A DNA stretch of 45,767 nucleotides from an uncultured Clostridia bacterium. Its GTDB lineage: Bacteria; Bacillota; Clostridia; Oscillospirales; Ruminococcaceae. Made by a program: the position numbers and the translations under genes. A model generated the notes under the pieces. It saw nothing but the letters and a program-made list of their open reading frames with translations. It was not told where the DNA came from and searched no databases. The stretch's first letter is position 1; each line of letters begins with the position of its first letter. The DNA is taken from NCBI GenBank assembly GCA_937906945.1, contig CALCUE010000034.1, positions 1 through 45,767 on the forward strand, written 5' to 3'. This document shows, in pieces, positions 14,989-22,688 of this stretch.

Positions 14989-15939
14989 ATGTTAGAAATT
15001 GAAAAGCCGAGAATCGAAGCCGAAGAAACACCGGATAATCCCAGCTACGGTAAATTCGTGGTTGAGCCTCTGGAACGTGGATTCGGTATGACTCTTGGCA
15101 ATAGCCTGAGACGCGTATTGCTCTCCTCGCTTCCCGGCGTTGCTGTAACGTCCGTAAAAATTGACGGTATTCGTCATGAGTTTTCCACCATCCCCGGTGT
15201 GAAAGAGGACGTCACCGAAATTATCCTTAACATCAAGGGTCTTCTCGCGAAGCTTCATTGCGATGGCCCGAAAGTGGTTGTTATCGATGCTTCCGGTGAA
15301 TGTGAAGTCACTGCCGGTTCCATCCAGGCCGATTCGGAAGTCGAGATCCTCGACAAGGATATGCATATCGCCACGCTTGACAGCGACGGTCACCTTTTCA
15401 TGGAGATCACGCTGGACAAAGGCCGCGGATATATTTCCTCGGAAAGAAACAAGCAGGATTTGCAGCTTGGAATCGGCGTAATCCCAGTTGACAGTATTTA
15501 TACACCCGTGTTGAAGGTGAATTTCACCGTTGATAATACCCGTGTCGGCCAGATTACCGACTACGATAAACTGACCCTTGAGGTATGGACGGATTCCACC
15601 ATTTCGGCGAAAGAGGCCGTTTCTTTGGGAGCCAAGGTCCTCAACGAACATCTCAACCTGTTCGTGGATCTTTCTGAAGACGCCTATAAAGGCGAGATCA
15701 TGGTAGAAAAGGACAACAATAGCAAAGAAAAAGTCCTTGAGATGACCATTGAAGAACTTGACCTGTCTGTGCGTAGCTTCAACTGCTTGAAACGCGCAGG
15801 CATCAACACGGTTGAAGACCTTATCGGTAAGTCCGAGGACGAAATGATGAAAGTTCGGAACCTCGGTAAGAAATCCCTTGAAGAAGTTGTTTCCAAGCTC
15901 GAATCGCTGGGATTCAACCTCAGCAAGGATGAAGACTGA
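14989..15939 (+). CDS. rpoA: RNA polymerase alpha subunit
   Basis: The dimerising scaffold of RNA polymerase. The N-terminal domain carries FVVEPLERGFGMTLGNSLRRVLLSSLPG (shown in two parts in the family signature: GFGMTLGNSLRR and VLLSSLPG). The C-terminal domain, with helix-hairpin-helix folds for UP-element and activator contact, covers about residues 250-310 (SFNCLKRAGINTVEDL). The 316-residue length is normal. AAGGAGG precedes the ATG. Confidence 0.98.
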   Translation: MLEIEKPRIEAEETPDNPSYGKFVVEPLERGFGMTLGNSLRRVLLSSLPGVAVTSVKIDGIRHEFSTIPGVKEDVTEIILNIKGLLAKLHCDGPKVVVIDASGECEVTAGSIQADSEVEILDKDMHIATLDSDGHLFMEITLDKGRGYISSERNKQDLQLGIGVIPVDSIYTPVLKVNFTVDNTRVGQITDYDKLTLEVWTDSTISAKEAVSLGAKVLNEHLNLFVDLSEDAYKGEIMVEKDNNSKEKVLEMTIEELDLSVRSFNCLKRAGINTVEDLIGKSEDEMMKVRNLGKKSLEEVVSKLESLGFNLSKDED

Positions 15940-15960
15940 ATCAAAAAGGAGTGAATATCG

Positions 15961-16302
15961 ATGGCAGGAACGAGAAAGCTCGGTCGTACTACCGACCACA
16001 GAAGAGCTATGCTCCGCGCGATGGTCACCTATCTGCTTGAAAATGGCAAGATCGAAACCACCGTCACTCGTGCAAAAGAAGTGCGCTCTATGACCGAGAA
16101 GATGATCACTACGGCAAAAACCAGTGACCTTCATTCCAAACGTCTTGTGTATGCTTTTGTAACGAAAGAAGATGTCGCAAAGAAACTCTTTGACGAGATC
16201 GCACCGAAATACGCCGAAAGAAACGGCGGTTACACCAGAATCATCCGCATCGGACCGCGCCGCGGCGATGCAGCAGAGATGGCAATCATCGAGCTTGTGT
16301 AA
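15961..16302 (+). CDS. rplQ: 50S ribosomal protein L17
   Basis: L17 is located near the exit tunnel. The 113 residues show RKLGRTTDHRRAMLRAMVTYLL at the start and IIRIGPRRGDAAEMAIIEL at the end, both diagnostic. It is the last gene of the ribosomal cluster. AAGGAG precedes the ATG and a strong terminator follows 13 nt after the stop. Confidence 0.98.
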   Translation: MAGTRKLGRTTDHRRAMLRAMVTYLLENGKIETTVTRAKEVRSMTEKMITTAKTSDLHSKRLVYAFVTKEDVAKKLFDEIAPKYAERNGGYTRIIRIGPRRGDAAEMAIIELV

Positions 16303-16315
16303 TTAAAACATACCT

Positions 16316-16350
16316 AAAAGATGTTCCGGGAAACCGGAACATCTTTTTTT
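16316..16350 (+). terminator. Terminator of the ribosomal protein operon
   Basis: AAAAGATGTTCCGG and CCGGAACATCTTTT form a long stem closed by a GAAA tetraloop, followed by a run of T. It separates the S10-spc-alpha operon from metK. Confidence 0.93.
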
Positions 16351-16380
16351 TACGAAAAACGGTTTTTTGTAAAAAAACAC

Positions 16381-16408
16381 TTGACAAATCGAAGACCGTG
16401 AGTATAAT
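16381..16408 (+). promoter_or_regulatory. Sigma-A promoter of metK
   Basis: TTGACA (16381-16386) and TATAAT (16403-16408), both perfect, are separated by 16 nt. The predicted start lies about 15 nt before the riboswitch aptamer. Confidence 0.8.
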
Positions 16409-16432
16409 AATAGGGTATGTTAAAAATTGAAT

Positions 16433-16543
16433 ATTCGCTTATCAAGAGCGGCTGAGGGACAGGCCCTGTGAAGCCCGACAACCTGCGTTTAGAACGTGTG
16501 GTGCCAATTCCTGCGGAGAAGATCCGAAAGATGAGTAACGAAT
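16433..16543 (+). ncRNA. SAM-I (S-box) riboswitch aptamer
   Basis: The closing P1 stem pairs ATTCG (from 16433) with CGAAT (ending 16543). The S-box consensus is visible in order: TTATCAAGAG, then GGCTGAGGGA, CCCTGTGAAGCCCGACAACC, then GTGCCAATTCCTGC and AGATGAG. It precedes metK, so binding of S-adenosylmethionine would switch off production of the enzyme that makes it. Confidence 0.93.
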
Positions 16544-16546
16544 GTT

Positions 16547-16586
16547 AGCAGTTCTCTTTTTGCGGATGGGAACTGCTTCTTTTTTT
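16547..16586 (+). terminator. Riboswitch expression-platform terminator
   Basis: AGCAGTTC (16547-16554) pairs with GAACTGCT (16570-16577), followed by a T-rich run. It directly follows the aptamer, as expected for SAM-dependent premature termination. Confidence 0.88.
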
Positions 16587-16654
16587 GCGGAAGAACGGAT
16601 AGGAAATAGTTGGTTTTTAACAGCGAATTTATGATGACAGAAGGAGAAAAAAAG

Positions 16655-17692
16655 ATGTTATTCAGCACAGAACAGGTTTCTAAATACCATCCTGATAAAT
16701 ACGCGGACCAGATCAGCGACGCCATTCTTTCGGAATGTCTGAAACAGGATCCTGAGAGCCATTGCGGCATTGAGACGATGGTCAAAAATGATATCGTGGT
16801 GCTCGGCGGTGAAATTACCAGCAAAGCGGAAGTGGACGTAGAAAACGCCATTCAGAGAGTAGCGGACAAGTTGAATTATAAAGTGGGAAAGGTGATCAAC
16901 CTTCTTTCCAAACAGTCCCCGGAAATCAACAACGCCGTTATTTCCGAAGCCAATATCGGCGCCGGAGACCAGGGCATGATGTTTGGTTACGCAACAAGCG
17001 AAACCGAAAGCCGTCTGCCTTTTGGCTTTGATCTGGCGAACAAAATTATCGCGGCGATCGAGAACGATATCGCGACCAACCCGAACACGATTTTCCAAGG
17101 CGACGCCAAAACGGAAGTGACCGTCGATCGGGAAAAACCGGCTACGTTGGAAAGCCTGGATACCATTCTGGTATCCGTCTGCGAGCGGGATCATTATTCG
17201 GTAGCGGACGTTTATGATTACGTAAAAGCGCTGTTGGCGCCTCTCGGCATTGATGAAAAAGTGAGACTGATCGTCAATCCGTCCGGAATCTGGACCATCG
17301 GCGGCGCGGAAGCGGATTGCGGTCTGACCGGAAGAAAGATCGTCTGCGACCAATATGGTGGTTACATCCCGGTAGGCGGCGGCGCTTTCAGCGGAAAAGA
17401 TCCGTCCAAAGTGGACCGTTCGGCAGCTTATATGGCTCGTGAGATCGCAAAAAAAATGGTCAACAAATATGAGTTGGGCGAATGCTCGGTACAATTGGCT
17501 TATGCCATCGGTATCGCAGAACCGATTTCCGTCAATGTCACCAATGACCGTGGCATGGACCTTGTGGATGAGGTGAAGAGCACCTTTGATCTGACGCCGA
17601 AAGGGATCATTGAAGCGCTTGATCTTTATCACGCGGACTATGAGACCATCGCTTCCGGATGCCATTACAGAAAAGACTTTTTTAACCTTTGA
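16655..17692 (+). CDS. metK: S-adenosylmethionine synthetase, short divergent form
   Basis: The enzyme makes S-adenosylmethionine from Met and ATP. The ATG at 16655 is chosen because AGAAGGAG lies before it; an in-frame extension to 16610 has no family similarity. Core motifs are present: HPDK with the catalytic His near residue 14, GAGDQGMMFGYA, the DAK triad, and GGGAFSGKDPSKVDRSAAY. The protein is only 345 residues against about 380-400 for usual MetK. It lacks most of the C-terminal segment normally containing GHFGR and has a shortened middle region. The upstream SAM-I riboswitch supports the assignment. Confidence 0.92.
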   Translation: MLFSTEQVSKYHPDKYADQISDAILSECLKQDPESHCGIETMVKNDIVVLGGEITSKAEVDVENAIQRVADKLNYKVGKVINLLSKQSPEINNAVISEANIGAGDQGMMFGYATSETESRLPFGFDLANKIIAAIENDIATNPNTIFQGDAKTEVTVDREKPATLESLDTILVSVCERDHYSVADVYDYVKALLAPLGIDEKVRLIVNPSGIWTIGGAEADCGLTGRKIVCDQYGGYIPVGGGAFSGKDPSKVDRSAAYMAREIAKKMVNKYELGECSVQLAYAIGIAEPISVNVTNDRGMDLVDEVKSTFDLTPKGIIEALDLYHADYETIASGCHYRKDFFNL

Positions 17693-17700
17693 TAGGGAAC

Positions 17701-17733
17701 AGAGTCTCGGTTCACGCCGAGACTCTATCTTTT
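17701..17733 (+). terminator. metK terminator
   Basis: A perfect 10-bp stem (AGAGTCTCGG with CCGAGACTCT, loop TTCACG) followed by ATCTTTT, starting 9 nt after the metK stop. Confidence 0.88.
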
Positions 17734-17768
17734 GAATGAAAAATTGTAAAGCGGAAACTTTTTTCACC

Positions 17769-17797
17769 TTGCGGAGGAAAAAGTTTTATGATAGAAT
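17769..17797 (+). promoter_or_regulatory. Possible promoter of the FAD-dependent dehydrogenase gene
   Basis: TTGCGG (17769-17774) and TAGAAT (17792-17797) are 17 nt apart. The -35 box is weak but is identical to that at 21069. The site overlaps an inverted repeat (AAACTTTTT with AAAAAGTTT, about 17756-17787). Confidence 0.45.
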
Positions 17798-17828
17798 GAA
17801 AGTGAAGTAATATTTGGAGTTGAAAGTA

Positions 17829-19220
17829 ATGAGAACCGACGTTGTTATTATCGGAGCGGGCCCTGCCGGAATTTTCACCGCGATCGAGATGATCCGGAAA
17901 GGAAGCCAAAAGAAAATCATCATTGTCGAAAAGGGAAAACCGATCGAAAAGAGAAGCTGCCCCAAGAGCAAGACCGGAAAATGCATGAACTGCAAGCCCT
18001 ATTGCCATATTACCACCGGGTTTTCTGGCGCCGGCGCGTTTTCTGATGGTAAACTGAGCCTTTCTTATGCTGTCGGCGGTGATCTTCCGAGTTTAATCGG
18101 GGAAGACCTGGCGCAGGAGACGATCAACTACGCCGACCAGATCTATTTGGAATTTGGCGCGGATGAGCATATTGAAGGATTGGGTCACGAGGAAGAAAAG
18201 AAGGAAATTCGTCGCAACGCCATTCGGGCCGGCCTTCGGTTGGTGGATTGTCCGATCCGTCATCTCGGAACCGAGAAAGCTCAGGATCTCTACGCGAAAA
18301 TTGAGCATTACCTTATGGATAATGGCGTCGAAATTTATTTTGGCTATGAGTGCACGAACCTGAAATTCGATGGAGACCGCTGTGTAGGTGCCTATATTAC
18401 GAACGGAAAAGAGTCCCTGGAGATCGAGGCAACCGATACGGTTGTGGCAACGGGACGGCGTGGCGCGGATTGGCTGGAAAAAATCTGCACGGAGCACAAT
18501 ATTGAGCACCGGGCCGGTACGGTCGATATCGGCGTTCGTGTGGAAGTGCGCAACGAGATCATGGAGAAGGTCAACTCCGTTCTCTATGAGTCCAAACTGG
18601 TCGGTTACCCGGCTCCGTATAAAAACAAAGTCCGTACTTTCTGCCAGAACCCCGGCGGTTTTGTCAGCCAGGAGAACTATGATAACGATCTTGCCGTTGT
18701 CAATGGCCATTCCTATAAAGAGACGAAATCGAACAACACGAACCTTGCGATTCTGGTTTCTCACAACTTTACGTATCCTTTTGATCAGCCCATTGAGTAT
18801 GCTCAAAAGGTTGGAGAACTGACCAACATGCTCGGCGCCGGAAAAATCATGGTCCAGCGCTTTGGGGATATCCTGGACGGAAAACGCACCTGGCCGAAAG
18901 AGTTGGAGCGTTCCAACGTCAAGCCGACATTGGTGGACGCTGTGGCCGGTGATATTACCGCCGCGATGCCTTATCGAGCCATGATCAACATCATCAATTT
19001 CATTCAGGCCATGGATCAGGTCGTGCCGGGCTTTGCCTCCTATGAAACGCTTCTGTATTCACCGGAACTGAAATTCTACAGCAATAAAGTGGAAATGGAC
19101 GAGAATTTCAACACCAGTTCTCCGGGTCTCTATTGCCTTGGCGATTCCAGCGGTTGGACCAGAGGCCTTATGATGTCTTCCGTCATGGGTGTGCTCATGG
19201 GAAGAAAATTAGTGGAGTGA
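17829..19220 (+). CDS. FAD-dependent dehydrogenase, COG2509 family
   Basis: A flavoprotein of unknown substrate. Residues 5-20 form the dinucleotide-binding GAGPAG motif after two beta-strand residues (VVIIGAGPAGIF). The family hallmark follows: a Cys cluster (CPKSKTGKCMNCKPYC) leading into GFSGAGAFSDGKL. Near the C-terminus LGDSSGWTRGL is the second FAD-contact motif. I place the start at the ATG 17829, nine nt after GGAG; a TTG at 17814 is in frame but lies before the ribosome binding site. The protein has 463 residues and is probably cytosolic. The clustered cysteines may bind metal or take part in redox chemistry. Confidence 0.88.
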   Translation: MRTDVVIIGAGPAGIFTAIEMIRKGSQKKIIIVEKGKPIEKRSCPKSKTGKCMNCKPYCHITTGFSGAGAFSDGKLSLSYAVGGDLPSLIGEDLAQETINYADQIYLEFGADEHIEGLGHEEEKKEIRRNAIRAGLRLVDCPIRHLGTEKAQDLYAKIEHYLMDNGVEIYFGYECTNLKFDGDRCVGAYITNGKESLEIEATDTVVATGRRGADWLEKICTEHNIEHRAGTVDIGVRVEVRNEIMEKVNSVLYESKLVGYPAPYKNKVRTFCQNPGGFVSQENYDNDLAVVNGHSYKETKSNNTNLAILVSHNFTYPFDQPIEYAQKVGELTNMLGAGKIMVQRFGDILDGKRTWPKELERSNVKPTLVDAVAGDITAAMPYRAMINIINFIQAMDQVVPGFASYETLLYSPELKFYSNKVEMDENFNTSSPGLYCLGDSSGWTRGLMMSSVMGVLMGRKLVE

Positions 19221-19242
19221 CAATACTTCGACAAAAAAACAG

Positions 19243-19286
19243 AGGACGAACCTTTATCATAAAAGATAAAGGCTCGTCCTTTTTTT
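19243..19286 (+). terminator. Terminator hairpin just before spoIIAA
   Basis: AGGACGA and TTTATC (19243-19258) pair with GATAAA and TCGTCCT (19265-19280), with one mismatch in a stem of about 16 bp, followed by seven T. It ends 5 nt before the spoIIAA ribosome binding site. It can terminate the flavoprotein gene, but leaves no room for a spoIIA promoter downstream. Confidence 0.88.
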
Positions 19287-19303
19287 ATTCTGGAGGTGAA
19301 ACT

Positions 19304-19630
19304 ATGCCGGTTACCATAGAAATGGGAGAAAACGAGGTAGTGGCCTTTCTTTCCGGAGAAATAGACCATCACAACGCGAAGTCATTACGGGAGAGTGTGG
19401 ATAGAGCGGTGGAAACCGCTTATCCGGAGGAATTGGTATTGGATTTTGGGGGAGTCACTTTTATGGACAGCTCCGGGGTGGGATTTGTTATGGGACGATG
19501 GAAACTGATGCGGGATTTTAAGGGTGTGGTCCGTCTGGTCAATATGCCACCTTTTATTCGAAAGGTGATGCGGATGGCCGGCGTTGAAAAGCTTTTGGAA
19601 GAACAGAAAAAGGAGGGACATTCGGCATGA
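19304..19630 (+). CDS. spoIIAA: Anti-sigma F factor antagonist SpoIIAA
   Basis: A STAS-domain protein. When unphosphorylated it binds the anti-sigma factor SpoIIAB and frees sigma F in the forespore. The 108-residue product has the phosphorylation motif FMDSSGVGFVMGRW, in which the Ser before Gly is the usual phosphosite. GGAGG lies 7 nt before the ATG at 19304; the longer open frame back to 19133 is not coding. It is the first gene of a three-gene sigma-F operon, overlapping spoIIAB by 4 nt. Confidence 0.95.
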   Translation: MPVTIEMGENEVVAFLSGEIDHHNAKSLRESVDRAVETAYPEELVLDFGGVTFMDSSGVGFVMGRWKLMRDFKGVVRLVNMPPFIRKVMRMAGVEKLLEEQKKEGHSA

Positions 19631-20064
19631 AACCTATCAATGAGATGAAATTGACGGTGGAGGGACGCTCCTGTAATGAGGCGTTTGCCCGAAGCGCGGT
19701 GGCGTCTTTTCTGGCGGTGCTCGATCCGAATATCGAGGAAATTTCGGATATCAAAACGGCGGTCTCCGAAGCGGTGACCAACTGCATCGTCCACGGATAC
19801 CGGGAGGAGATCGGCAATATTTACATACGGGTCCGCATTTTTGAGGGAGCCAGAGTTTCCATTTCCATTCGGGATAAGGGATGTGGAATTCCGGACATAA
19901 AGAAGGCGATGGAACCACTTTTCACTACCTGCGAAAATGGGGAACGGGCCGGTCTTGGCTTTTCCATTATGGGTTCTTTTATGGATAAGCTCCGGGTCCG
20001 GTCTCGCTTGGGAGCGGGAACCACCGTTACTCTTGAAAAAACCATTCGGTCGAAAGGAACGTAA
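19627..20064 (+). CDS. spoIIAB: Anti-sigma F factor and kinase SpoIIAB
   Basis: A GHKL-fold ATPase that holds sigma F inactive and phosphorylates SpoIIAA. The N-box (SEAVTNCIVHGY), the G1 box (DKGCGIPD) and the G2 region (ERAGLGFSIM) are complete, and the MEPLFTT lid segment is present. It has 145 residues, the usual length. Its ATG overlaps the spoIIAA stop (ATGA), and sigF begins 1 nt after its stop. Confidence 0.96.
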   Translation: MKPINEMKLTVEGRSCNEAFARSAVASFLAVLDPNIEEISDIKTAVSEAVTNCIVHGYREEIGNIYIRVRIFEGARVSISIRDKGCGIPDIKKAMEPLFTTCENGERAGLGFSIMGSFMDKLRVRSRLGAGTTVTLEKTIRSKGT

Positions 20065-20065
20065 T

Positions 20066-20749
20066 ATGCCGGTTACAGCTTTTACCGACAACCTGGCTGA
20101 CAGAGAACAAACAATCACGGACAACATGGGGTTGGTACATGCCTGCGCACACCGCTTTACAGGGAAAGGGATTGAATACGAGGATCTTTTCCAAGCGGGC
20201 TGTATGGGACTTGTCAAGGCGTTTGACGCCTTCGATACCGAGCGGGGCTTTTGCTTTTCCACCTATGCCGTGCCGGTTATTCTGGGGGAAATCAAGCGGC
20301 TGTTTCGGGATGGCGGTACGGTCAAGGTGAGCCGTTCGCTGAAGGAGCTTTCCCTTAGGGCGACCAAGGAACGGGAACTTTTTTTGAGAGATCAGGGCCG
20401 GGAGCCGACGGTATCGGAATTGGCGGGGCTTCTTTCCGTCAGTGAAGAGGAGGCGACGGAAGCGGTTTGCGCTTCAGCGCCGGTTCTTTCTTTGACGGTG
20501 GAGGACGAGGACGGCGGAGGACAGTCAGATATTCCCATCGAATCTCCGGAGGAACAGATTACGGAGCGGCTTTCGGTTCGACAGGCGCTTTCCGGTCTGG
20601 ACGAGAAAGACCAAAAGCTGATATGGCTTCGCTATTATGAGAACAAAACTCAGACGCAGACCGCTACGGCTTTGGGGATGACCCAGGTGCAGGTCTCCCG
20701 TCGGGAAAAAAAGATTTTGATGATACTGCGGCGGGAATTGAGCGGATGA
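20066..20749 (+). CDS. sigF: Sporulation sigma factor sigma F
   Basis: Directs early forespore transcription. The 227-residue product has sigma-70 region 2 (YEDLFQAGCMGLVKAFDAFD, then FSTYAVPVILGEIKR), region 3 (LKELSLRATKER) and region 4 with the DNA-binding helix (TQTATALGMTQVQVSRREKK). The ATG at 20066 follows AAAGGA; the longer frame starting at 19937 overlaps spoIIAB and is not used. Sigma F and the closely related sigma G differ little in sequence; the position after spoIIAB identifies this one. Confidence 0.95.
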   Translation: MPVTAFTDNLADREQTITDNMGLVHACAHRFTGKGIEYEDLFQAGCMGLVKAFDAFDTERGFCFSTYAVPVILGEIKRLFRDGGTVKVSRSLKELSLRATKERELFLRDQGREPTVSELAGLLSVSEEEATEAVCASAPVLSLTVEDEDGGGQSDIPIESPEEQITERLSVRQALSGLDEKDQKLIWLRYYENKTQTQTATALGMTQVQVSRREKKILMILRRELSG

Positions 20750-20750
20750 A

Positions 20751-20779
20751 TTGACGAAAGTTGGGAAAAGGGCTATACT
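20751..20779 (+). promoter_or_regulatory. Sigma-A-type promoter of the small metal-binding protein gene
   Basis: TTGACG (20751-20756) and TATACT (20774-20779) are separated by 17 nt, immediately after the sigF stop. Confidence 0.65.
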
Positions 20780-20812
20780 ATAACCGAAATCATAGAGGAG
20801 AAGAGGGAAAAT

Positions 20813-21019
20813 ATGAAAACGGTTATTCCTATCCGGGGAATGATGTGTATGCATTGTGTGGCGCACGTGGAAAAAGCGCTGAAAGCGGTACCTGGGGTAC
20901 AGGCGGTCACGGTGGACCTTTTGGGAAACTGTGCCACCGTTGACTATGAAGAGCCGGCGGAGCTTTCCGCTTTGGAGAAAGCGATCACCGATGAAGGATA
21001 CGAGGTTGTGAAAGAATAA
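20813..21019 (+). CDS. Heavy-metal-associated domain protein (CopZ-like)
   Basis: A 68-residue single-domain protein of the ferredoxin-like HMA fold. The metal-binding loop GMMCMHC supplies Cys12 and Cys15, and the rest follows the family pattern (HVEKALKAVPGVQAVTVDLL). Such proteins usually carry Cu(I) to a P-type ATPase or repressor, but neither is in this window, so it stands alone between its own promoter and terminator. GGGAAAA precedes the ATG; the ribosome binding site is weak (GAGGAGAAGAGGG further up). Confidence 0.85.
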   Translation: MKTVIPIRGMMCMHCVAHVEKALKAVPGVQAVTVDLLGNCATVDYEEPAELSALEKAITDEGYEVVKE

Positions 21020-21020
21020 A

Positions 21021-21051
21021 AAAAGCGGTCGCCCAAAAGGCGACCGCTTTT
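21021..21051. terminator. Bidirectional terminator
   Basis: AAAAGCGGTCGCC pairs perfectly with GGCGACCGCTTTT around CAAAA. It closes the small metal-binding protein gene. Confidence 0.88.
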
Positions 21052-21068
21052 GTCGTTCTGAATTAGCC

Positions 21069-21097
21069 TTGCGGAAAGGGAGTATATGCGCTATACT
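21069..21097 (+). promoter_or_regulatory. Promoter of the amino-acid ABC transporter operon
   Basis: TTGCGG (21069-21074) and TATACT (21092-21097) lie 17 nt apart, about 55 nt before the gene. Confidence 0.6.
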
Positions 21098-21152
21098 ATA
21101 GCTTGTATAGGTATAAGGTGTTTTATAAAATTTCCCGTTGGGAGGGACAAAA

Positions 21153-22688
21153 ATGAAAAAAAGGATCATTCTTTTTCTTTTGATGATTCTTTCTCTATTA
21201 ACGATTTTTTGCGGCTGTCAAAAAGCGGAAAAGACGGAAGAAATCCGTTCGGTCGAGGATTTAGCCAGGAAAAAAGTGGCGGTTCTTACCGGTTCGGTTT
21301 TTGACCGGATCGCGGAGGAAAAAATTCCGGGATGCGAAATTCAGTATTGCAACACAACGTCGGATTGCGCGCTGATGTTGGAAAAGGGAAAGGTCAGCGC
21401 GTATCTTGTTGACGAACCGATTTCCCGAATTTTGATGAATGTCTATCCGGATCAGAAAAATTTGATGACTCTCCAGGAGGAAGGCTATGCGTTTTTCTTC
21501 CGGAAAGATTCAGAAAAAGGGGAAACTCTTTGCGCTCAGATCAATGACTATCTCGCAAAAATCACCGCGGACGGTACATTAGAGGAAATTGACGCCATTT
21601 GGTTTGGGGAAGACGAAGAAAAACAGGTCGTGGACTATGACAGCCTTTCTGCGGAAAATGGAACGCTGAAGATGGCGGTCATTACCGACGTGGGCGTTCC
21701 TTTTATCTATGTCAAAGGGAATCAGTACGCGGGTTATGACGTGGATATAGCGGCTCATTTCTGCCGGGAATATGGCTATGGCCTGGAAGTGGTTGATAGT
21801 AACATAGCGGGATGTCTGGCGAATATCGCGACAGGGAAATGCGATTTCGGCGCTTCCTGCGTGGCCATTACCGAAGAAAGAAAAGAAACGATGCTCTTTT
21901 CGGATCCGGATTATTACGGCGGTGTCGTTTTGATGGTGAAAAATGCCACCGAATCGAATCAGGGATGGCAGGGCTTTTTACAGTCCAGTTGGGAAAGTTT
22001 TCAGAAGACGTTTATTCGGGAAGATCGTTGGAAACTCTTTGTCGGAGGAATCGGGACCACGCTTTTGATTACAGTTCTTTCGGCCATTTTCGGGACCTTG
22101 CTCGGCTTTGCCGTCTATGTTCTTTGCCGGAATGGAAAACCGATCCCGAACGGGATCACCAATCTGCTGATCCACATTTTAGGGAAAATGCCGGTGGTCG
22201 TGGTGCTCATGGTATTTTATTATGTTTTCCTTGGATCCATTGATATCAATCCGACTTTTGTCTCTACGGGCGTTTTTACGCTTCTGTTCGCGGCTTCCGT
22301 ATATACGATTTTGAAAACCGGTGTCGGCGCCATCGAAAAAGGGCAGGAGGAAGCGGCTTTGGCGCTTGGTTATACCGATTGGCAGAGCTTCATCAAAATT
22401 ATTTTTCCGCAGGCCATTGTTCACATCTTGCCCGGGTATAAAAACGCGGTCATATCGCTGATCAAAGATACAGCTATTGTCGGTTATATTTCCGCGCAGG
22501 ATCTGACGAAAGTCAGCGATATCGTTCGCAGTCGTACCATGGAGGCATTTTTTCCGATTATCGCGACGGCGGTGATTTATTTCCTGCTGGCATCGTTTCT
22601 TACCTTGATTATCCAAAAAAGCGAACGATTGATCCTTCCGAAGAATCGTGATCCGGAAAAGATTCTGAAGGGAGTGAAGACGAAATGA
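21153..22688 (+). CDS. Amino-acid ABC transporter: binding lipoprotein fused to permease
   Basis: A 511-residue fusion. Residues 1-22 are a lipoprotein signal with a probable lipidated Cys22 (lipobox FCGC). Residues about 33-155 match the second lobe and C-terminal helix of family-3 binding proteins (LARKKVAVLTGS to LEEIDAIWFG). Residues about 170-270 match the first lobe (GVPFIYVKGNQYAGYDVDI, then TEERKETMLFSDPDYYGG), so the lobes are in permuted order. Residues about 295-500 are a permease with several membrane helices and the EAA loop (EEAALALGYTDWQSFIKIIFPQA, in part). The ATG at 21153 follows GGGAGG. It overlaps the ATPase gene by 4 nt. The substrate, probably a polar amino acid, cannot be read. 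Confidence 0.88.
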   Translation: MKKRIILFLLMILSLLTIFCGCQKAEKTEEIRSVEDLARKKVAVLTGSVFDRIAEEKIPGCEIQYCNTTSDCALMLEKGKVSAYLVDEPISRILMNVYPDQKNLMTLQEEGYAFFFRKDSEKGETLCAQINDYLAKITADGTLEEIDAIWFGEDEEKQVVDYDSLSAENGTLKMAVITDVGVPFIYVKGNQYAGYDVDIAAHFCREYGYGLEVVDSNIAGCLANIATGKCDFGASCVAITEERKETMLFSDPDYYGGVVLMVKNATESNQGWQGFLQSSWESFQKTFIREDRWKLFVGGIGTTLLITVLSAIFGTLLGFAVYVLCRNGKPIPNGITNLLIHILGKMPVVVVLMVFYYVFLGSIDINPTFVSTGVFTLLFAASVYTILKTGVGAIEKGQEEAALALGYTDWQSFIKIIFPQAIVHILPGYKNAVISLIKDTAIVGYISAQDLTKVSDIVRSRTMEAFFPIIATAVIYFLLASFLTLIIQKSERLILPKNRDPEKILKGVKTK

